A stretch of 64,000 bases of DNA from Buttiauxella noackiae ATCC 51607 (GTDB lineage Bacteria > Pseudomonadota > Gammaproteobacteria > Enterobacterales > Enterobacteriaceae), in contig NZ_LXEO01000008.1 of assembly GCF_001654865.1 (NCBI RefSeq), positions 62,001 to 126,000 on the forward strand, in the 5' to 3' direction. Below the pieces are notes generated by a model, which did no database searches, was not told the origin of the DNA, and saw nothing but the letters and a program-made list of their open reading frames with translations. Position 1 is the first letter of the stretch, and the number at the start of each line of letters is the position of its first letter. Shown here in pieces: positions 8,066 to 19,182 of this stretch. A program made the translations under genes and the position numbers.

Positions 8066-9367
8066 TTACATCAATCCCAGAAGTTTAGGAATAAACAGGG
8101 AAATTTCCGGGATGTAGGTAATCATCATTAATGAGACGAATAGGGCTGCGTAGAAGGGTAACAGTGGTTTGATAAGGTTCTGAATTTTAACTCCAGTGAT
8201 GGAGCAGCCAACAAACAGCGCACTACCCACCGGCGGCGTCAACAGGCCGACACAAAGGTTTGCCACCATCATGATGCCGAAATGAACCGGGTCCATACCC
8301 AACTCCTGGGCAATCGGCAGGAAGATTGGTGTGAAAATCAATACCGCGGGAGTCATGTCCATAAAGATGCCGACAATCAGCAGGACGATGTTGATAAGCA
8401 GCAGAATAATCAGTGGATTATCTGAAATGCCCATTAACGTGTCGCTAATCATGTACGGAATATCGGCGTTGGTCATTGCCCAGGACATGCCAACGGAAAA
8501 GCCAATTAGTAACAGTACAATTGATGTCGTGACGACGGAATCAAGGATGAGTTTTGGTAAATCGCGCCATTTCACTTCACGGTAAATAAGAACCGAAAGC
8601 ACAAAGGTGTAAACCACAGCGATTGCCGATGCTTCTGTTGCAGTAAATACCCCGCCCAGAATCCCACCCATGACGATAATCACCAGCAATAAACTTGGCA
8701 GCGCATCAAGAAACGCTTTTGCCGCCATCGCGCAGGTAGGGCGTGCTGATACAGGGTAACCGCGTCGTTTGGAAATAATCCAGCAGACCAGCATGATCGA
8801 CAGGCCCATTAATATGCCAGGCAAATAACCGGCCATAAACAGCGAAGCGACCGATACGCCACCCGCAGTGAGTGAAAAGACAATCAGAACGTTAGACGGT
8901 GGGATCAGTAGCCCGGTAATGCAGGATGACACGTTAACCGCAGTCGAGAATGCCGGATCGTAACCCTCTTTGTTTTGAATTGGCGAAAGCGTGCCGCCAA
9001 CGGCAGCAGCAGCTGCAACAGCTGAACCGGAAATAGAACCAAACATCATGTTTGCCAGTACGTTAACGTGGCCCAATGAACCCGGAATACGACCAACCAT
9101 AATCTGCGCCAGATTAATTAAGCGTATAGCTATTCCCCCGCTGTTCATCAGGGTTCCGGCAAAGATAAAGAATGGAATGGCCAGCAACGCGAAGTTATCC
9201 AGCCCGTTCGCCAGACGCTGGGAAACGGTGATGATAGCGACATCCCATGGGAACATGATTAGCATTGAGCTGACGGTGGCGATCCCAATTGCAAATGAGA
9301 TAGGAACCCCGATAAACACCAGAACGAAGAAGGCGCCAAATAAGGTGAGGGCGATATACGTTTCCAT
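8066..9367 (-). CDS. TRAP transporter large permease (DctM type)
   Basis: The 433-residue large membrane subunit of a tripartite ATP-independent periplasmic transporter, a sodium-driven importer of organic acids. A dozen hydrophobic segments are visible, with the conserved DctM features IPFFIFAGTLMNSGGIA near residue 65, SGSAVAAAAAVGG near 112 and IPPSN near 155. It overlaps dctQ by one base (its ATG shares a base with the dctQ stop). The family is clear, but the substrate cannot be read from this subunit. At this position E. coli has ybiC, ybiI, ybiX and fiu instead. Confidence 0.93.
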   Translation of the reverse strand: METYIALTLFGAFFVLVFIGVPISFAIGIATVSSMLIMFPWDVAIITVSQRLANGLDNFALLAIPFFIFAGTLMNSGGIAIRLINLAQIMVGRIPGSLGHVNVLANMMFGSISGSAVAAAAAVGGTLSPIQNKEGYDPAFSTAVNVSSCITGLLIPPSNVLIVFSLTAGGVSVASLFMAGYLPGILMGLSIMLVCWIISKRRGYPVSARPTCAMAAKAFLDALPSLLLVIIVMGGILGGVFTATEASAIAVVYTFVLSVLIYREVKWRDLPKLILDSVVTTSIVLLLIGFSVGMSWAMTNADIPYMISDTLMGISDNPLIILLLINIVLLIVGIFMDMTPAVLIFTPIFLPIAQELGMDPVHFGIMMVANLCVGLLTPPVGSALFVGCSITGVKIQNLIKPLLPFYAALFVSLMMITYIPEISLFIPKLLGLM

Positions 9368-9864
9368 TATTGACCCTCTTTGCTGATTAATGACTGAGCA
9401 TCAGTCAGGATAAAATAGAGTGAATAAAACATCATGATTGCTCCACTTAACGGCAGCACGATATAGACATATCCCATCGGGATTTGTAGTGCCGCAGAGA
9501 GCTGTGCAGTGGCTAATGTTTTTTCAATAAGCTTCAACCCTCCATTGACGATAACCATCCCTGAAAACAGAAGAATCAATGCATTGATGAGAATGCCAAG
9601 CAGTGGCTTTTTGTTGTCCGGCAACATCATGGCAAGAAAATCAATCGAAAGGTGACGTTGTGCACCTACCGTATATGATGCACCCAATAGACCGACCCAT
9701 ATCATCAGAAAACGCGCCAGTTCATCTGTGAGTGTGCTGGGTTGGTTGAGTACATAGCGGCTGAAAACTTGCCACACCACGCACAGAACCAGAGCGATCA
9801 TCACCAACACCGAAAAAGTGGCAATAGTCCGGTCTACCGCAAGCTTTATGGGCTTAAGTATCAT
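9367..9864 (-). CDS. TRAP transporter small permease (DctQ type)
   Basis: A 165-residue small integral membrane subunit with four hydrophobic helices. The family motif appears around residue 40 (LTDELARFLMIWVGLLGASY), followed by RHLSIDF. It pairs with the large permease directly downstream and with the periplasmic receptor upstream. Gene order receptor, small subunit, large subunit is standard for TRAP operons. Confidence 0.92.
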   Translation of the reverse strand: MILKPIKLAVDRTIATFSVLVMIALVLCVVWQVFSRYVLNQPSTLTDELARFLMIWVGLLGASYTVGAQRHLSIDFLAMMLPDNKKPLLGILINALILLFSGMVIVNGGLKLIEKTLATAQLSAALQIPMGYVYIVLPLSGAIMMFYSLYFILTDAQSLISKEGQ

Positions 9865-9897
9865 TTTTACATACCTGAGAAAATTAACTGTTCCTGA

Positions 9898-9920
9898 GCG
9901 GGTGAAATTGCTTCACCCGC
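9898..9920 (-). promoter_or_regulatory. Intercistronic stem-loop between dctP and dctQ
   Basis: Perfect 9-bp stem GCGGGTGAA (9898-9906) and TTCACCCGC (9912-9920) with loop ATTGC, in the 81-bp gap after the receptor gene. There is no T-run, so it is more likely an mRNA-stabilising or attenuating hairpin than a full terminator. It could raise receptor over membrane-subunit expression. Confidence 0.6.
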
Positions 9921-9945
9921 AGATACCTACTCTACAACGCCAAAA

Positions 9946-10932
9946 TCATTGAGCAGCGTTTTCGAATTTAGCCAGCAAAGCTGCCTGTTTTGGATCTTTA
10001 GCAAAGTCGTCATAAAGCGGTTTTACTGCAGCACGGAATGGAGCTTTATCAACGCTCACGATAGTTGCACCCATTGCTTTTGCCTGGGCACGCGAATCGG
10101 CATCGACTTTTTCCCACAGTTTCTGCTGGTAGGCTTCGGAGTTTTTCGCGGCGCTAATCAAGATTTGTTGCTGCTCGGGCGAGAGTTTGGCCCAGGTTTT
10201 AGTCGAGATAACAAGGAAGTCAGGAATGGAGGTGTGTTCATCTTCAGAGAACACTTTGGCAATTTCAATATGACGAGTCTGAACCCATGACGGTACGTTA
10301 TTTTCTGCGCCATCTACCACGCCTTGCTGCATGGCGGTATAGACTTCACCAAATGAAATAGGTGTTGGCGAGCCGCCCATCAGTTCAACCATTTTGAGTG
10401 TAGTGGGGCTTGCCTGGACACGAATTTTAAGCCCTTTTAAATCTTCAGGTTTGGTAATAGGTTTTTTTGCATAGAAACTACGAGTGCCTGCAACATAAGC
10501 GGAAATAGCAAAGAAACCTTTATCTTTTGTTGAATCCATAATTTCTTTACCTACTTCACCAAATACCACGCGGTTAAAATGGGCCTGGTCTTTAAATAAG
10601 TAAGGTAAATTATAAATAGCGTAAGTATTGTCGAAAGATTCTAAATCACTGGCAGAACCTTTGGTCATATTCAGTGCGCCATTTTGCAAAAGTTCCAGGG
10701 TTTCTCTGGCACTTCCCATCTGGCTGCTCGGATAAATACGAATACGCATATTACCGTCGGAAAGTTGTTGTACCTCTTTGGCAAGTTCTTCAAAAGCCTG
10801 GTGTACCACATGGCTGCGTTCCAGGTTGTGAGCCAGTTTTAAGGTTATCTTATCTGCAGCATTTGCGCCTGTAGCACACAGTGTGATGAGTGAAGCGCAA
10901 AGTAATTGGCGAGGTAGAGTGAAAAGATTCAT
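9946..10932 (-). CDS. TRAP transporter periplasmic substrate-binding protein (DctP family)
   Basis: The 328-residue receptor that captures the substrate in the periplasm. The ATG at 10932 has GGGAG upstream and gives a Sec signal MNLFTLPRQLLCASLITLCA cleaved after ANA. The family core is present: RIYPSSQMGSARETLELLQNG, the arginine-containing LKGLKIRVQAS that contacts the ligand carboxylate, and GVVDGAENN. From memory, the DGAENN pattern is more typical of sugar-acid (uronate-type) receptors than of C4-dicarboxylate ones, so a sugar acid is my guess only. It is the first gene of the operon. Confidence 0.92.
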   Translation of the reverse strand: MNLFTLPRQLLCASLITLCATGANAADKITLKLAHNLERSHVVHQAFEELAKEVQQLSDGNMRIRIYPSSQMGSARETLELLQNGALNMTKGSASDLESFDNTYAIYNLPYLFKDQAHFNRVVFGEVGKEIMDSTKDKGFFAISAYVAGTRSFYAKKPITKPEDLKGLKIRVQASPTTLKMVELMGGSPTPISFGEVYTAMQQGVVDGAENNVPSWVQTRHIEIAKVFSEDEHTSIPDFLVISTKTWAKLSPEQQQILISAAKNSEAYQQKLWEKVDADSRAQAKAMGATIVSVDKAPFRAAVKPLYDDFAKDPKQAALLAKFENAAQ

Positions 10933-11234
10933 GGATTTTGCTCCCTGCAAAATGTTAAGAAACGAGTAGAGTCAAACATTGCTGTATAACAGCTTATGAT
11001 ATTTGTCCGATAACCATAATGTTCCTACCTCACATTTTTTATTTAACCGGGGCGGCTTTATTGTTTTTTGTGTCCTCGCTCACTTTATTTTTTTATTTTA
11101 GAAGTGATTTCAATTTCACAAGCGAATTTACATGATTATTAGAGGTGGAAATGGAAGGAATAATCGATTGAATAGCTCGGAATTACTACGTTTATTAATT
11201 GTGGAAATAATTACAATTTATAAGAAATAATAAA
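10933..11234. promoter_or_regulatory. TRAP operon upstream region with a short palindrome
   Basis: AT-rich 300-bp gap between dctP and the mcbA terminator. It should contain the TRAP promoter on the minus strand. The palindrome GCTGTATAACAGC (10981-10993, five-base arms) lies about 50 bp before the dctP start and could be an operator. I cannot assign a regulator, and no regulator gene adjoins the operon. Confidence 0.4.
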
Positions 11235-11263
11235 ATAACGGTCTCCAAAAAGGAAACCGTTAT
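11235..11263 (-). terminator. mcbA terminator
   Basis: Stem ATAACGGTCTCC (11235-11246) and GGAAACCGTTAT (11252-11263) with one mismatch and an A5 loop. On the minus strand it is followed by TTTATTATT. It sits about 30 bp after the mcbA stop. Confidence 0.7.
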
Positions 11264-11294
11264 CATTGATACCCCGGGAGTCAACCTGTTGGGG

Positions 11295-11555
11295 CTATTT
11301 ATAAATAGTTGCGCTACCAAACATTTTGTTTTGACCGCTAGCTGAGTTAACAACAAAGCCTTTTGCCCCTTCTTCTTTCGCTTTTTCTCCAAGCTTGGTT
11401 TGTAGATCGTCAAGATTGCTTGCACCGGTGACAGTGACTGTTCCTGCGGGGCGGAGTTGACCGGTGTTTCCCGCAGACAATTCCTGGGCTGCCATGGTTG
11501 CGAATGGTAATGCCGCAAGGGTGACAACCGCAGAAAAATACAGAAATTTTTTCAT
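11295..11555 (-). CDS. mcbA: McbA, periplasmic DUF1471 protein
   Basis: An 86-residue secreted protein with signal MKKFLYFSAVVTLAALPFA, cut after TMA, and a DUF1471 domain ending GSATIYK. The segment GQLRPAGTVTVTGASNLDDL matches E. coli McbA (YbiM, 86 aa) almost word for word. The ATG at 11555 is chosen over a GTG six bases upstream by length and homology. In E. coli, McbA influences colanic acid and biofilm and is repressed by McbR. Its paralogue ybiJ lies 3.5 kb away, with the TRAP operon between them. Confidence 0.88.
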   Translation of the reverse strand: MKKFLYFSAVVTLAALPFATMAAQELSAGNTGQLRPAGTVTVTGASNLDDLQTKLGEKAKEEGAKGFVVNSASGQNKMFGSATIYK

Positions 11556-11733
11556 AATCACATCCTCATCGCTTTTGGGGGCCGATTAAAAAACCATCAG
11601 CACTAAAAGTGTAGGTGTTATGTGATAAACAATAGCCGCAAAAAACTGATGGACTTGTGCTTATTTTTTGAACGACAAAACTTGACGAAATACTTACAGA
11701 TCAGTGAGATACAGGCTTATGATTTTGCTGATT

Positions 11734-12357
11734 TTATCGTGCGTCAGGGCGAATCATATCGAAGCGGTAAGTCTCATCTATCGTGTAATAAGCTGATGGC
11801 CCGCCCGCTCGCAGTACCGGTTTTGCCAGCGCCGTCTGGTAAATGCCATCTTTTAGCAGTGATTCATCAATATGAACCGCGACCACTTCACCTAGCACCA
11901 GCCAAGTATCAATCGCCGTACCGTCGGCAGCCGTGAGCTGAATGCACTGCGACAAACGGCATTCAAAGTTGACCGGGCTTTCCGCAACGAGGCTTGCTTT
12001 GACTTTACGCCCTGTAACGGCGGTTAACCCTGCGCGGAGAAACTCATCTTCACCGTGCGGTATTGAGGCTGAAGTTTCATTCATCTGTTCAGCCAGTTCA
12101 CGGGTGGTGAGATTCCAGACGAACTCTTTAGTCTCAACAATGTTGCGTACGCTGTCTTTCCAGCCGCTACTGGCGAAACCGATAATCGGTGGGCGATAAT
12201 TAAAACAGTTAAAGAAACTGTAGGGTGCCAGATTGCGTGCCCCCTGCTGGTTATATGAAGCAATCCAGCCAATAGGGCGTGGGCCGATAATGGCGTTAAG
12301 CGGATCATGTGGCAAACCGTGCCCATCGGCAGGTTCGTAGTAATAGCGTTTAGACAT
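11734..12357 (-). CDS. Flavin reductase-like FMN-binding protein
   Basis: A 207-residue protein of the flavoredoxin/flavin-reductase-like split-barrel family. The N-terminal region carries the FMN-binding pattern IIGPRPIGWIAS (residues 23-34), then NLAPYSFFNCFNYRPPIIGFAS. Members bind FMN and serve as reductases or electron carriers for partner oxygenases, but the partner here is unknown. No obvious oxygenase gene adjoins it. It is divergent from rlmF. I know of no counterpart at this site in E. coli K-12. Confidence 0.85.
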   Translation of the reverse strand: MSKRYYYEPADGHGLPHDPLNAIIGPRPIGWIASYNQQGARNLAPYSFFNCFNYRPPIIGFASSGWKDSVRNIVETKEFVWNLTTRELAEQMNETSASIPHGEDEFLRAGLTAVTGRKVKASLVAESPVNFECRLSQCIQLTAADGTAIDTWLVLGEVVAVHIDESLLKDGIYQTALAKPVLRAGGPSAYYTIDETYRFDMIRPDAR

Positions 12358-12458
12358 AGCGCACCTTATGTTGATTTATCTCAGGCGAAAATCACGCGGC
12401 GTATTTACCCCGCAGGGTTCACAGAGTATCTTACGCGCCCACACAAGGAGAAGCCGCA

Positions 12459-13400
12459 ATGAAAACCCCTGACACCACTAAACCGGGTCTGCACCCTCGC
12501 AACCGCCATCGTAACCGTTATGATTTCCCTGCTCTGACGCAAAGCAGCCCGGAATTGAGCGCATTTTTACGACCTGGCCCGCATGGCGATACCACGGTTG
12601 ATTTTGCCGATCCTATGGCGGTGAAAGCGCTGAATAGGGCGCTGCTTGCGCACTTCTATGGCGTAAAAGAGTGGAGTATTCCAGACGGTTTTCTTTGCCC
12701 ACCGGTACCGGGCCGTGCTGATTACATTCACCATCTGGCCGATTTATTGGCTGAAGGTAACGGCGGTGTGGTGCCATCTCAGGCTTCGGTGTTGGATGTA
12801 GGCGTTGGTGCGAACTGTATTTATCCACTGATTGGCCAGCACGAATACGGCTGGCGCTTTACCGGCACCGATGTGGACCCTGAAGCAATGCGCAGCGCCA
12901 CGGCGATTATCGATGCTAATCCAGGGCTCTCTCGTCTGATTCGGCTGCGTCGTCAGAAAACGCCAACCGCGATTCTGCCTGGTGTGATTCATAAAAATGA
13001 GATGTTTGATGCCACACTTTGCAACCCTCCGTTCCACGACTCTGCACAGGCTGCGCGCAGCGGTAGTGAACGTAAACGCGTAAACCTCGGCCAGGATAAA
13101 AATGGTGCGTTGAACTTTGGTGGTCGTGAACAAGAGTTGTGGTGTGAAGGTGGCGAAGTTGCCTTTGTCACTCAGATGGTTAATGAAAGCAAAGAGTTTG
13201 GCCGTCAGGTGCAATGGTTTACCTCATTAGTTTCTCGTGGTGAGAATTTGCCTCTGATTTACCGCGCATTGCAGGAAGCTGGCGTTGAGAAAGTCGTGAA
13301 GAAAGAGATGGCCCAGGGTCAGAAGCAGAGCCGCTTCATCGCCTGGACCTTTATGAATGACGCACAACTCGCTCGTTGGGCCGCTACGCGTTACAAATAG
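12459..13400 (+). CDS. rlmF: 23S rRNA (adenine1618-N6)-methyltransferase RlmF
   Basis: SAM-dependent methyltransferase of 313 residues that makes m6A1618 in 23S rRNA. The SAM-binding motif is [16 protein letters not shown] (about residues 109-124). The catalytic amino-methyltransferase motif is NPPF within [10 protein letters not shown] (about 188). The start at 12459 follows an AAGGAGAAG ribosome-binding site. The stop codon abuts the convergent ybiO stop with no spacer. Confidence 0.95.
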   Translation: MKTPDTTKPGLHPRNRHRNRYDFPALTQSSPELSAFLRPGPHGDTTVDFADPMAVKALNRALLAHFYGVKEWSIPDGFLCPPVPGRADYIHHLADLLAEGNGGVVPSQASVLDVGVGANCIYPLIGQHEYGWRFTGTDVDPEAMRSATAIIDANPGLSRLIRLRRQKTPTAILPGVIHKNEMFDATLCNPPFHDSAQAARSGSERKRVNLGQDKNGALNFGGREQELWCEGGEVAFVTQMVNESKEFGRQVQWFTSLVSRGENLPLIYRALQEAGVEKVVKKEMAQGQKQSRFIAWTFMNDAQLARWAATRYK

Positions 13401-15656
13401 TCAGATAGTGGGATTGGCAGGTGGCAGTGCCCCCGCTGCTGCCTGTGACTCCTGAAGCGCCTGAGTGGTATCGCTGCCGGGCTGCATAACCTGCACGGTT
13501 TGTACCGGCGGGCGAATCCCCGCCGCGTCAAAGTGTTTCTTCACCATCCCATCTAATGCAAATCGCACCGACCACTGTTTTAAAGGTTGGGTGGTGAATG
13601 ATACGCGCACGGTAAAGGCCTGGTTGGTTAGGCCGACAATCCCGGCAAACGACGGCTCACCAATCACTAGCTTGCGAATATCATCCTGTTCCATCAGTTC
13701 ATCTACAGCCTCTCTCAGAATACGATTGGCCTTATCAACATCCTCCTGCCGATCCACGTCGTAATTGGCGACAAACGAACCAATGCCTCGTACAAAGTTG
13801 GCAAAGGTAGTGATCGATGACCACGGAATGATGTGATAAGCACCGGTATCCTGGCGCACGCCTACTGAACGAATGGACATGCGTTCAACGGAACCGGTAA
13901 TTGGTCCGATGGTGACTAAATCACCGGTATTCATTCCATTTTCAAACTGAATAAAGACGCCGGTAATAATATCTTTCACCAGGGTTTGCGCGCCGAAACT
14001 AATGGCTAAACCCAGTGCGCCAGCCCCAGCCAGTAATGGGGCGATATTCACTCCAATTTCTGAAAGCAAAATCATGATAGTGATGGTGCTGATAACTACC
14101 GCCAGAGCGTTGCGGAACAGTGTCAGCAGAGTGCGGGTACGGGCACTGGGCAGCGGGCGACCGTGAATATCTGATGCCAGGCGGTTTTCAATCAGACTTG
14201 CCAGCAAAGTCCAGCCTACGGCTGAGAACAGCAGAATTAACACGATGCGGATAATAATATCGATAGTTTTCTCACCGGCATCGTTGGAAATCCACGCCCA
14301 CATATCAAACAGCCCCCAGGCGTTTAATAGCAGCATTACTGCCACGCATACTGTCATAATTCGCGCCAGTTTCAGAGCGGCGGAGATCCAGCCATTAAGG
14401 CGTTTTTGCAGTTCAGGATAGTTGCGCTGTACCTGCTGTGAAAGGGTGATGGTTTTCGCAAGCCAGCGCGACAGCATGCCCGAGATAAATGCCGCGATGC
14501 CAATAATCGCCAGGCTATGCACAGACGCCGCCATCATCCATTTCAGACTGTTTCCCGGATCGAAGAGCGAAAAGAAAAACAACACTACGAAATAGATGCT
14601 CGCCAGCCAGTGCCAGACCAGTGCAAAAGCACGAATAAACAGGCTGAAAAACGCCATTGAGCGATCGGCTAATTGAATCAGACTTTGTTGAATCTGGCGT
14701 TTGTTATGGAAAATCAGATACAGAGCCCAAAGGGTGATGCAGAGCATAATCACCACATTGACAATCGCGCCCACCTGCACGTTTACCTGATTAGAAATAA
14801 TTGGTACTGCAACCAAAATACCGTAACCAATCAAGCTACTTAGCCCCGCAAGGCGGAGGTTCCAGTAGTGCGCACTTTGATCGGGCACCGGAAATGGGCG
14901 TAGGTCAGGAAATCGAGGGCAGAAAATTAAACGCAGGATGGCTTTGAAGAATTCAATCAGCGCGAAGGCATTCAGAAATAGCCCTTGCTGGCGAGCGATA
15001 GTGCGGTTGCCTGAGTTCATTATGTCGCTAAAGATCTGCCCGACGAAAATGGTTAATGCCAGCAATAACAAATCAATGATAAACGCACCGATAATCATCA
15101 TCGGCAGATGAAACCAACTCGATCGGTCGCGATTCTTTTTACGCCCCCACTTGCCCATACGTGCCCAGATGGGCGTCATGCAGGCGCGGATCACCAGGTA
15201 GAAGGCAAAAACGCTTACGACGAGCATCGTAAAATGCGTCAGTGCATTATAAAAAGTTTGTTGATTGAAGGCCTTGTGTGGAGCACCGGTAATATTGCGG
15301 TGCAGTTGGGCAAAACGCTGGGCCAGCTCACCGCCGTAGTGGCGGCTTACATCGGTCACATTTTCGAGAACCGTTTTGTCTTCACTTAATTGTTCTGGCG
15401 GAACGATAGCAGGCACCGGTTCAGGCGGCGGTGTGGCGGCCACTTTGCGCAATTGCCCAATCAGTTCATCACGCGACTGCGAGTTATCAAGCACATCGGC
15501 CAGGGCACTATAGGCCTTCTTTTTTTCTTCGAGATTGGGTTCTGCGGGCGGAGTGGTCGTATTCTGTTGGGCAGATGCGGCAACTGCCGCAGCCGGTAGA
15601 GTGACGGCCTGCGTTTGAAAGCTAAACATGCACAGCAGTAGCAAGAGTAGCGGCAC
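13401..15656 (-). CDS. ybiO: Mechanosensitive channel YbiO (MscM)
   Basis: Inner-membrane mechanosensitive channel of the MscS family, about 751 residues. The likely start is GTG at 15656, six bases after GGAGG, giving MPLLLLLLCMFSFQTQA as a signal peptide. Upstream in-frame codons run through a repeat and lack signal character. A long periplasmic N-terminal region is followed by many transmembrane helices. The pore helix and MscS domain lie near the end (GAGALGLAISFGAQTLVKDI). E. coli YbiO is 741 aa. The proline-rich tail varies. Known to give a modest MscM-type conductance under osmotic downshock. Confidence 0.93.
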   Translation of the reverse strand: MPLLLLLLCMFSFQTQAVTLPAAAVAASAQQNTTTPPAEPNLEEKKKAYSALADVLDNSQSRDELIGQLRKVAATPPPEPVPAIVPPEQLSEDKTVLENVTDVSRHYGGELAQRFAQLHRNITGAPHKAFNQQTFYNALTHFTMLVVSVFAFYLVIRACMTPIWARMGKWGRKKNRDRSSWFHLPMMIIGAFIIDLLLLALTIFVGQIFSDIMNSGNRTIARQQGLFLNAFALIEFFKAILRLIFCPRFPDLRPFPVPDQSAHYWNLRLAGLSSLIGYGILVAVPIISNQVNVQVGAIVNVVIMLCITLWALYLIFHNKRQIQQSLIQLADRSMAFFSLFIRAFALVWHWLASIYFVVLFFFSLFDPGNSLKWMMAASVHSLAIIGIAAFISGMLSRWLAKTITLSQQVQRNYPELQKRLNGWISAALKLARIMTVCVAVMLLLNAWGLFDMWAWISNDAGEKTIDIIIRIVLILLFSAVGWTLLASLIENRLASDIHGRPLPSARTRTLLTLFRNALAVVISTITIMILLSEIGVNIAPLLAGAGALGLAISFGAQTLVKDIITGVFIQFENGMNTGDLVTIGPITGSVERMSIRSVGVRQDTGAYHIIPWSSITTFANFVRGIGSFVANYDVDRQEDVDKANRILREAVDELMEQDDIRKLVIGEPSFAGIVGLTNQAFTVRVSFTTQPLKQWSVRFALDGMVKKHFDAAGIRPPVQTVQVMQPGSDTTQALQESQAAAGALPPANPTI

Positions 15657-15760
15657 GGCGTTCCTCCGAACTGAAAAGTCAGACAAAGGAATAAGTATAG
15701 AGCGCGGGTGTTTGTGGTTGGGAAAACAGGAATTATCTGGAGGGTTGCCTCTCAGCCCGG

Positions 15761-15780
15761 CCCTCTCCTGAGGGAGAGGG
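15761..15780. repeat. Palindromic GC-rich intergenic repeat
   Basis: CCCTCTCCTGAGGGAGAGGG forms a near-perfect hairpin, followed by GTAGGGTGAG. The CCCTCTCC...GGAGAGGG pattern is a common small palindromic repeat in proteobacterial intergenic DNA. Here it lies between the glnQ stop and the ybiO start and may terminate glnHPQ. Confidence 0.6.
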
Positions 15781-15798
15781 GTAGGGTGAGAGTAATAC

Positions 15799-16521
15799 TC
15801 AGGAAACGTGTTGCAAGAATTCCTGCAAGCGCTGGCTTGGTGGGTTATCAATCAGCTCTTGCGGATTGCCATCCTCAGCGATGCGGCCTTTATCAATGAA
15901 GATCAGGCGCGAGGCAACTTTGGCGGCAAATCCCACTTCGTGAGTCACAATAACCATCGTCATACCTTCTTCAGCCAGATCCTGCATAACCTTCAGCACT
16001 TCATGGCGAAGTTCAGGGTCAAGGGCTGAGGTTGGCTCATCGAACAGCATCATTTTTGGCTTAACCGCCAGCGCGCGAGCAATCGCTACACGTTGCTGCT
16101 GGCCACCGGAAAGCTCTGATGGGTAGTGATGCGCACGCTCAGCAAGGCCCACTTTTGCCAGCAACTCTTTCGCCAGTTTATCGGCGGTATCTTTGCTTAA
16201 GCCACGTACCCGAATCGGGCCAAAGGCGACGTTTTCAAGCGCAGTCAGGTGTGGGAACAGGTAGAACTGTTGAAACACCATTCCCGCTTCCTGACGGATC
16301 AGGCGCTCATCAACTTTCGGATCGTTGACCTTCAGCCCATCAACAAACAGGTCACCGCTGGTAATGTCTTCAAGTTTGTTGATGCAACGCAGCAGTGTAG
16401 ATTTACCGGAGCCAGACGGCCCGATAATGACGACCACTTCACCTTGTTTGATGTTGAGATCGATATTGTGCAGCACCTGGGTTTTACCAAAGTGCTTAGA
16501 GACATTTTTAAATTCAATCAT
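15799..16521 (-). CDS. glnQ: Glutamine ABC transporter ATPase GlnQ
   Basis: The 240-residue ATPase energising the GlnHPQ glutamine importer. Walker [10 protein letters not shown] is at 34-42, the Q-loop is in [12 protein letters not shown], the signature is LSGGQQQR, Walker B is [14 protein letters not shown], and the H-loop is VIVTHE. It overlaps glnP by 4 nt (ATGA coupling) and is the last gene of the NtrC-controlled operon. Confidence 0.97.
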   Translation of the reverse strand: MIEFKNVSKHFGKTQVLHNIDLNIKQGEVVVIIGPSGSGKSTLLRCINKLEDITSGDLFVDGLKVNDPKVDERLIRQEAGMVFQQFYLFPHLTALENVAFGPIRVRGLSKDTADKLAKELLAKVGLAERAHHYPSELSGGQQQRVAIARALAVKPKMMLFDEPTSALDPELRHEVLKVMQDLAEEGMTMVIVTHEVGFAAKVASRLIFIDKGRIAEDGNPQELIDNPPSQRLQEFLQHVS

Positions 16522-17177
16522 AGGATTTTCATCCTTCTTTCAAGGCGACGAAGCACGAAGCTCAGCACCAAAGTAATAATCAGATAGAAGACCGCAACGG
16601 CGCTCCAGATCTCCAGCGCACGGAAGTTCCCTGCAATGATTTCTTGCCCTTGACGGGTCAGCTCAGCCACACCAATAACGATGAACAGCGAGGTATCTTT
16701 AATGCTGATAATCCACTGGTTACCCAATGGCGGCAGCATACGGCGCAGCGCCAGCGGCATAATCACATGGCGAATGGTTTCACGTTTAGACAGGCCGAGG
16801 GCCAAACCCGCTTCCTGAAAACCTTTATGAATCGACAGCACCGCACCACGGGTAATTTCCGCAATATAAGCACCGGAGTTGATCATAATGGTGACGACGG
16901 CGGCGCTGAACGGATCAATGCGCAGGTCAGGGATCGCCATTGGCAAAGCGAAGTAAATAAACATCACCTGTACGACAATCGGCGTACCGCGAATCACTTC
17001 AATAAATACCAATGCGATGTGGTTGGCAATCCAGCCGCCGTAAGTACGGGCGAAACCGGCGACCAGACCAATTATCAGACCGCCAAACAACCCGATGACC
17101 GAAATCAGCAAAGTCATTTTGGCGCCTTCAATCAAAAGCGGGATTGCAGGCCAAATGGCACTCCAGTCGAACTCCAT
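16518..17177 (-). CDS. glnP: Glutamine ABC transporter permease GlnP
   Basis: The 219-residue inner-membrane permease of the polar amino acid HisMQ type. About five helices are visible, with the EAA loop around residues 137-157 ([20 protein letters not shown]). It begins [19 protein letters not shown] like E. coli GlnP (219 aa). It lies 86 bp after glnH, the gap containing a stem-loop, and is coupled to glnQ. Confidence 0.97.
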   Translation of the reverse strand: MEFDWSAIWPAIPLLIEGAKMTLLISVIGLFGGLIIGLVAGFARTYGGWIANHIALVFIEVIRGTPIVVQVMFIYFALPMAIPDLRIDPFSAAVVTIMINSGAYIAEITRGAVLSIHKGFQEAGLALGLSKRETIRHVIMPLALRRMLPPLGNQWIISIKDTSLFIVIGVAELTRQGQEIIAGNFRALEIWSAVAVFYLIITLVLSFVLRRLERRMKIL

Positions 17178-17214
17178 GATTTTATTCCTATTAAGTACCG
17201 TGGTTCAAAAATAG

Positions 17215-17238
17215 CAGGGGCGAAAATGGTCGCCCCTG
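17215..17238 (-). promoter_or_regulatory. Intercistronic stem-loop between glnH and glnP
   Basis: Perfect 9-bp stem CAGGGGCGA (17215-17223) and TCGCCCCTG (17230-17238) with a 6-nt loop and no T-run. Its position right after the binding-protein gene suggests transcript stabilisation or partial attenuation, favouring GlnH over GlnPQ. Confidence 0.6.
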
Positions 17239-17263
17239 AGTCACTCATAAAACTTTAGAATTA

Positions 17264-18172
<909 letters not shown>

Positions 18173-18330
18173 TTATGGTGCGTGGTGTATTGCAAGAGGG
18201 CGAAGTGTAGTTTTACCGCATATTAAGGCGGCAAAACAATCGTCTGTTAACGATTGTGTGAAGTGATTATTACAAATGAGTAACTTATGCGGCAGGGATA
18301 AACAATTTCATGCGCTAAAATAGTGCAACT

Positions 18331-18352
18331 ATCCTCCCTAAAAAGGGAGGAT
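18331..18352 (-). terminator. Hairpin downstream of dps
   Basis: Stem ATCCTCCCT (18331-18339) and AGGGAGGAT (18344-18352) with an A-rich loop. It is 22 bp after the dps stop. No strong U-tract follows, so it may be a stabilising 3' hairpin or weak terminator. Confidence 0.5.
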
Positions 18353-18373
18353 GAAGTAACAAATTGCTAGCAA

Positions 18374-18964
<591 letters not shown>

Positions 18965-19141
18965 CTATCAGATAAATAGCAGGTTCAAGATGGATTTTAG
19001 TAACTAATTGTTAGTAATGGATTTTAAATTTATTATTGTGAGGCATGACGGAAATAAACAAAGCGTGGTTATTGAATGGGAATAATTTCTGTTTGTATCT
19101 AAGAATAAGTCTAAATATAAATACTTGATCGTGGGAGAATA

Positions 19142-19170
19142 TTTACCGTGGTCACAATAACCACGGTAAA
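19142..19170 (-). terminator. Hairpin downstream of rhtA
   Basis: Perfect 11-bp stem TTTACCGTGGT (19142-19152) and ACCACGGTAAA (19160-19170), loop CACAATA, 12 bp after the rhtA stop. Only short T-runs follow. Confidence 0.6.
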
Positions 19171-19182
19171 TAATATGGGGAA

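Noticed and set aside
12744-13214. 156-codon ORF antisense to rlmF
   Set aside because: Fully inside a well-supported gene, no homology recognised and no start signals.
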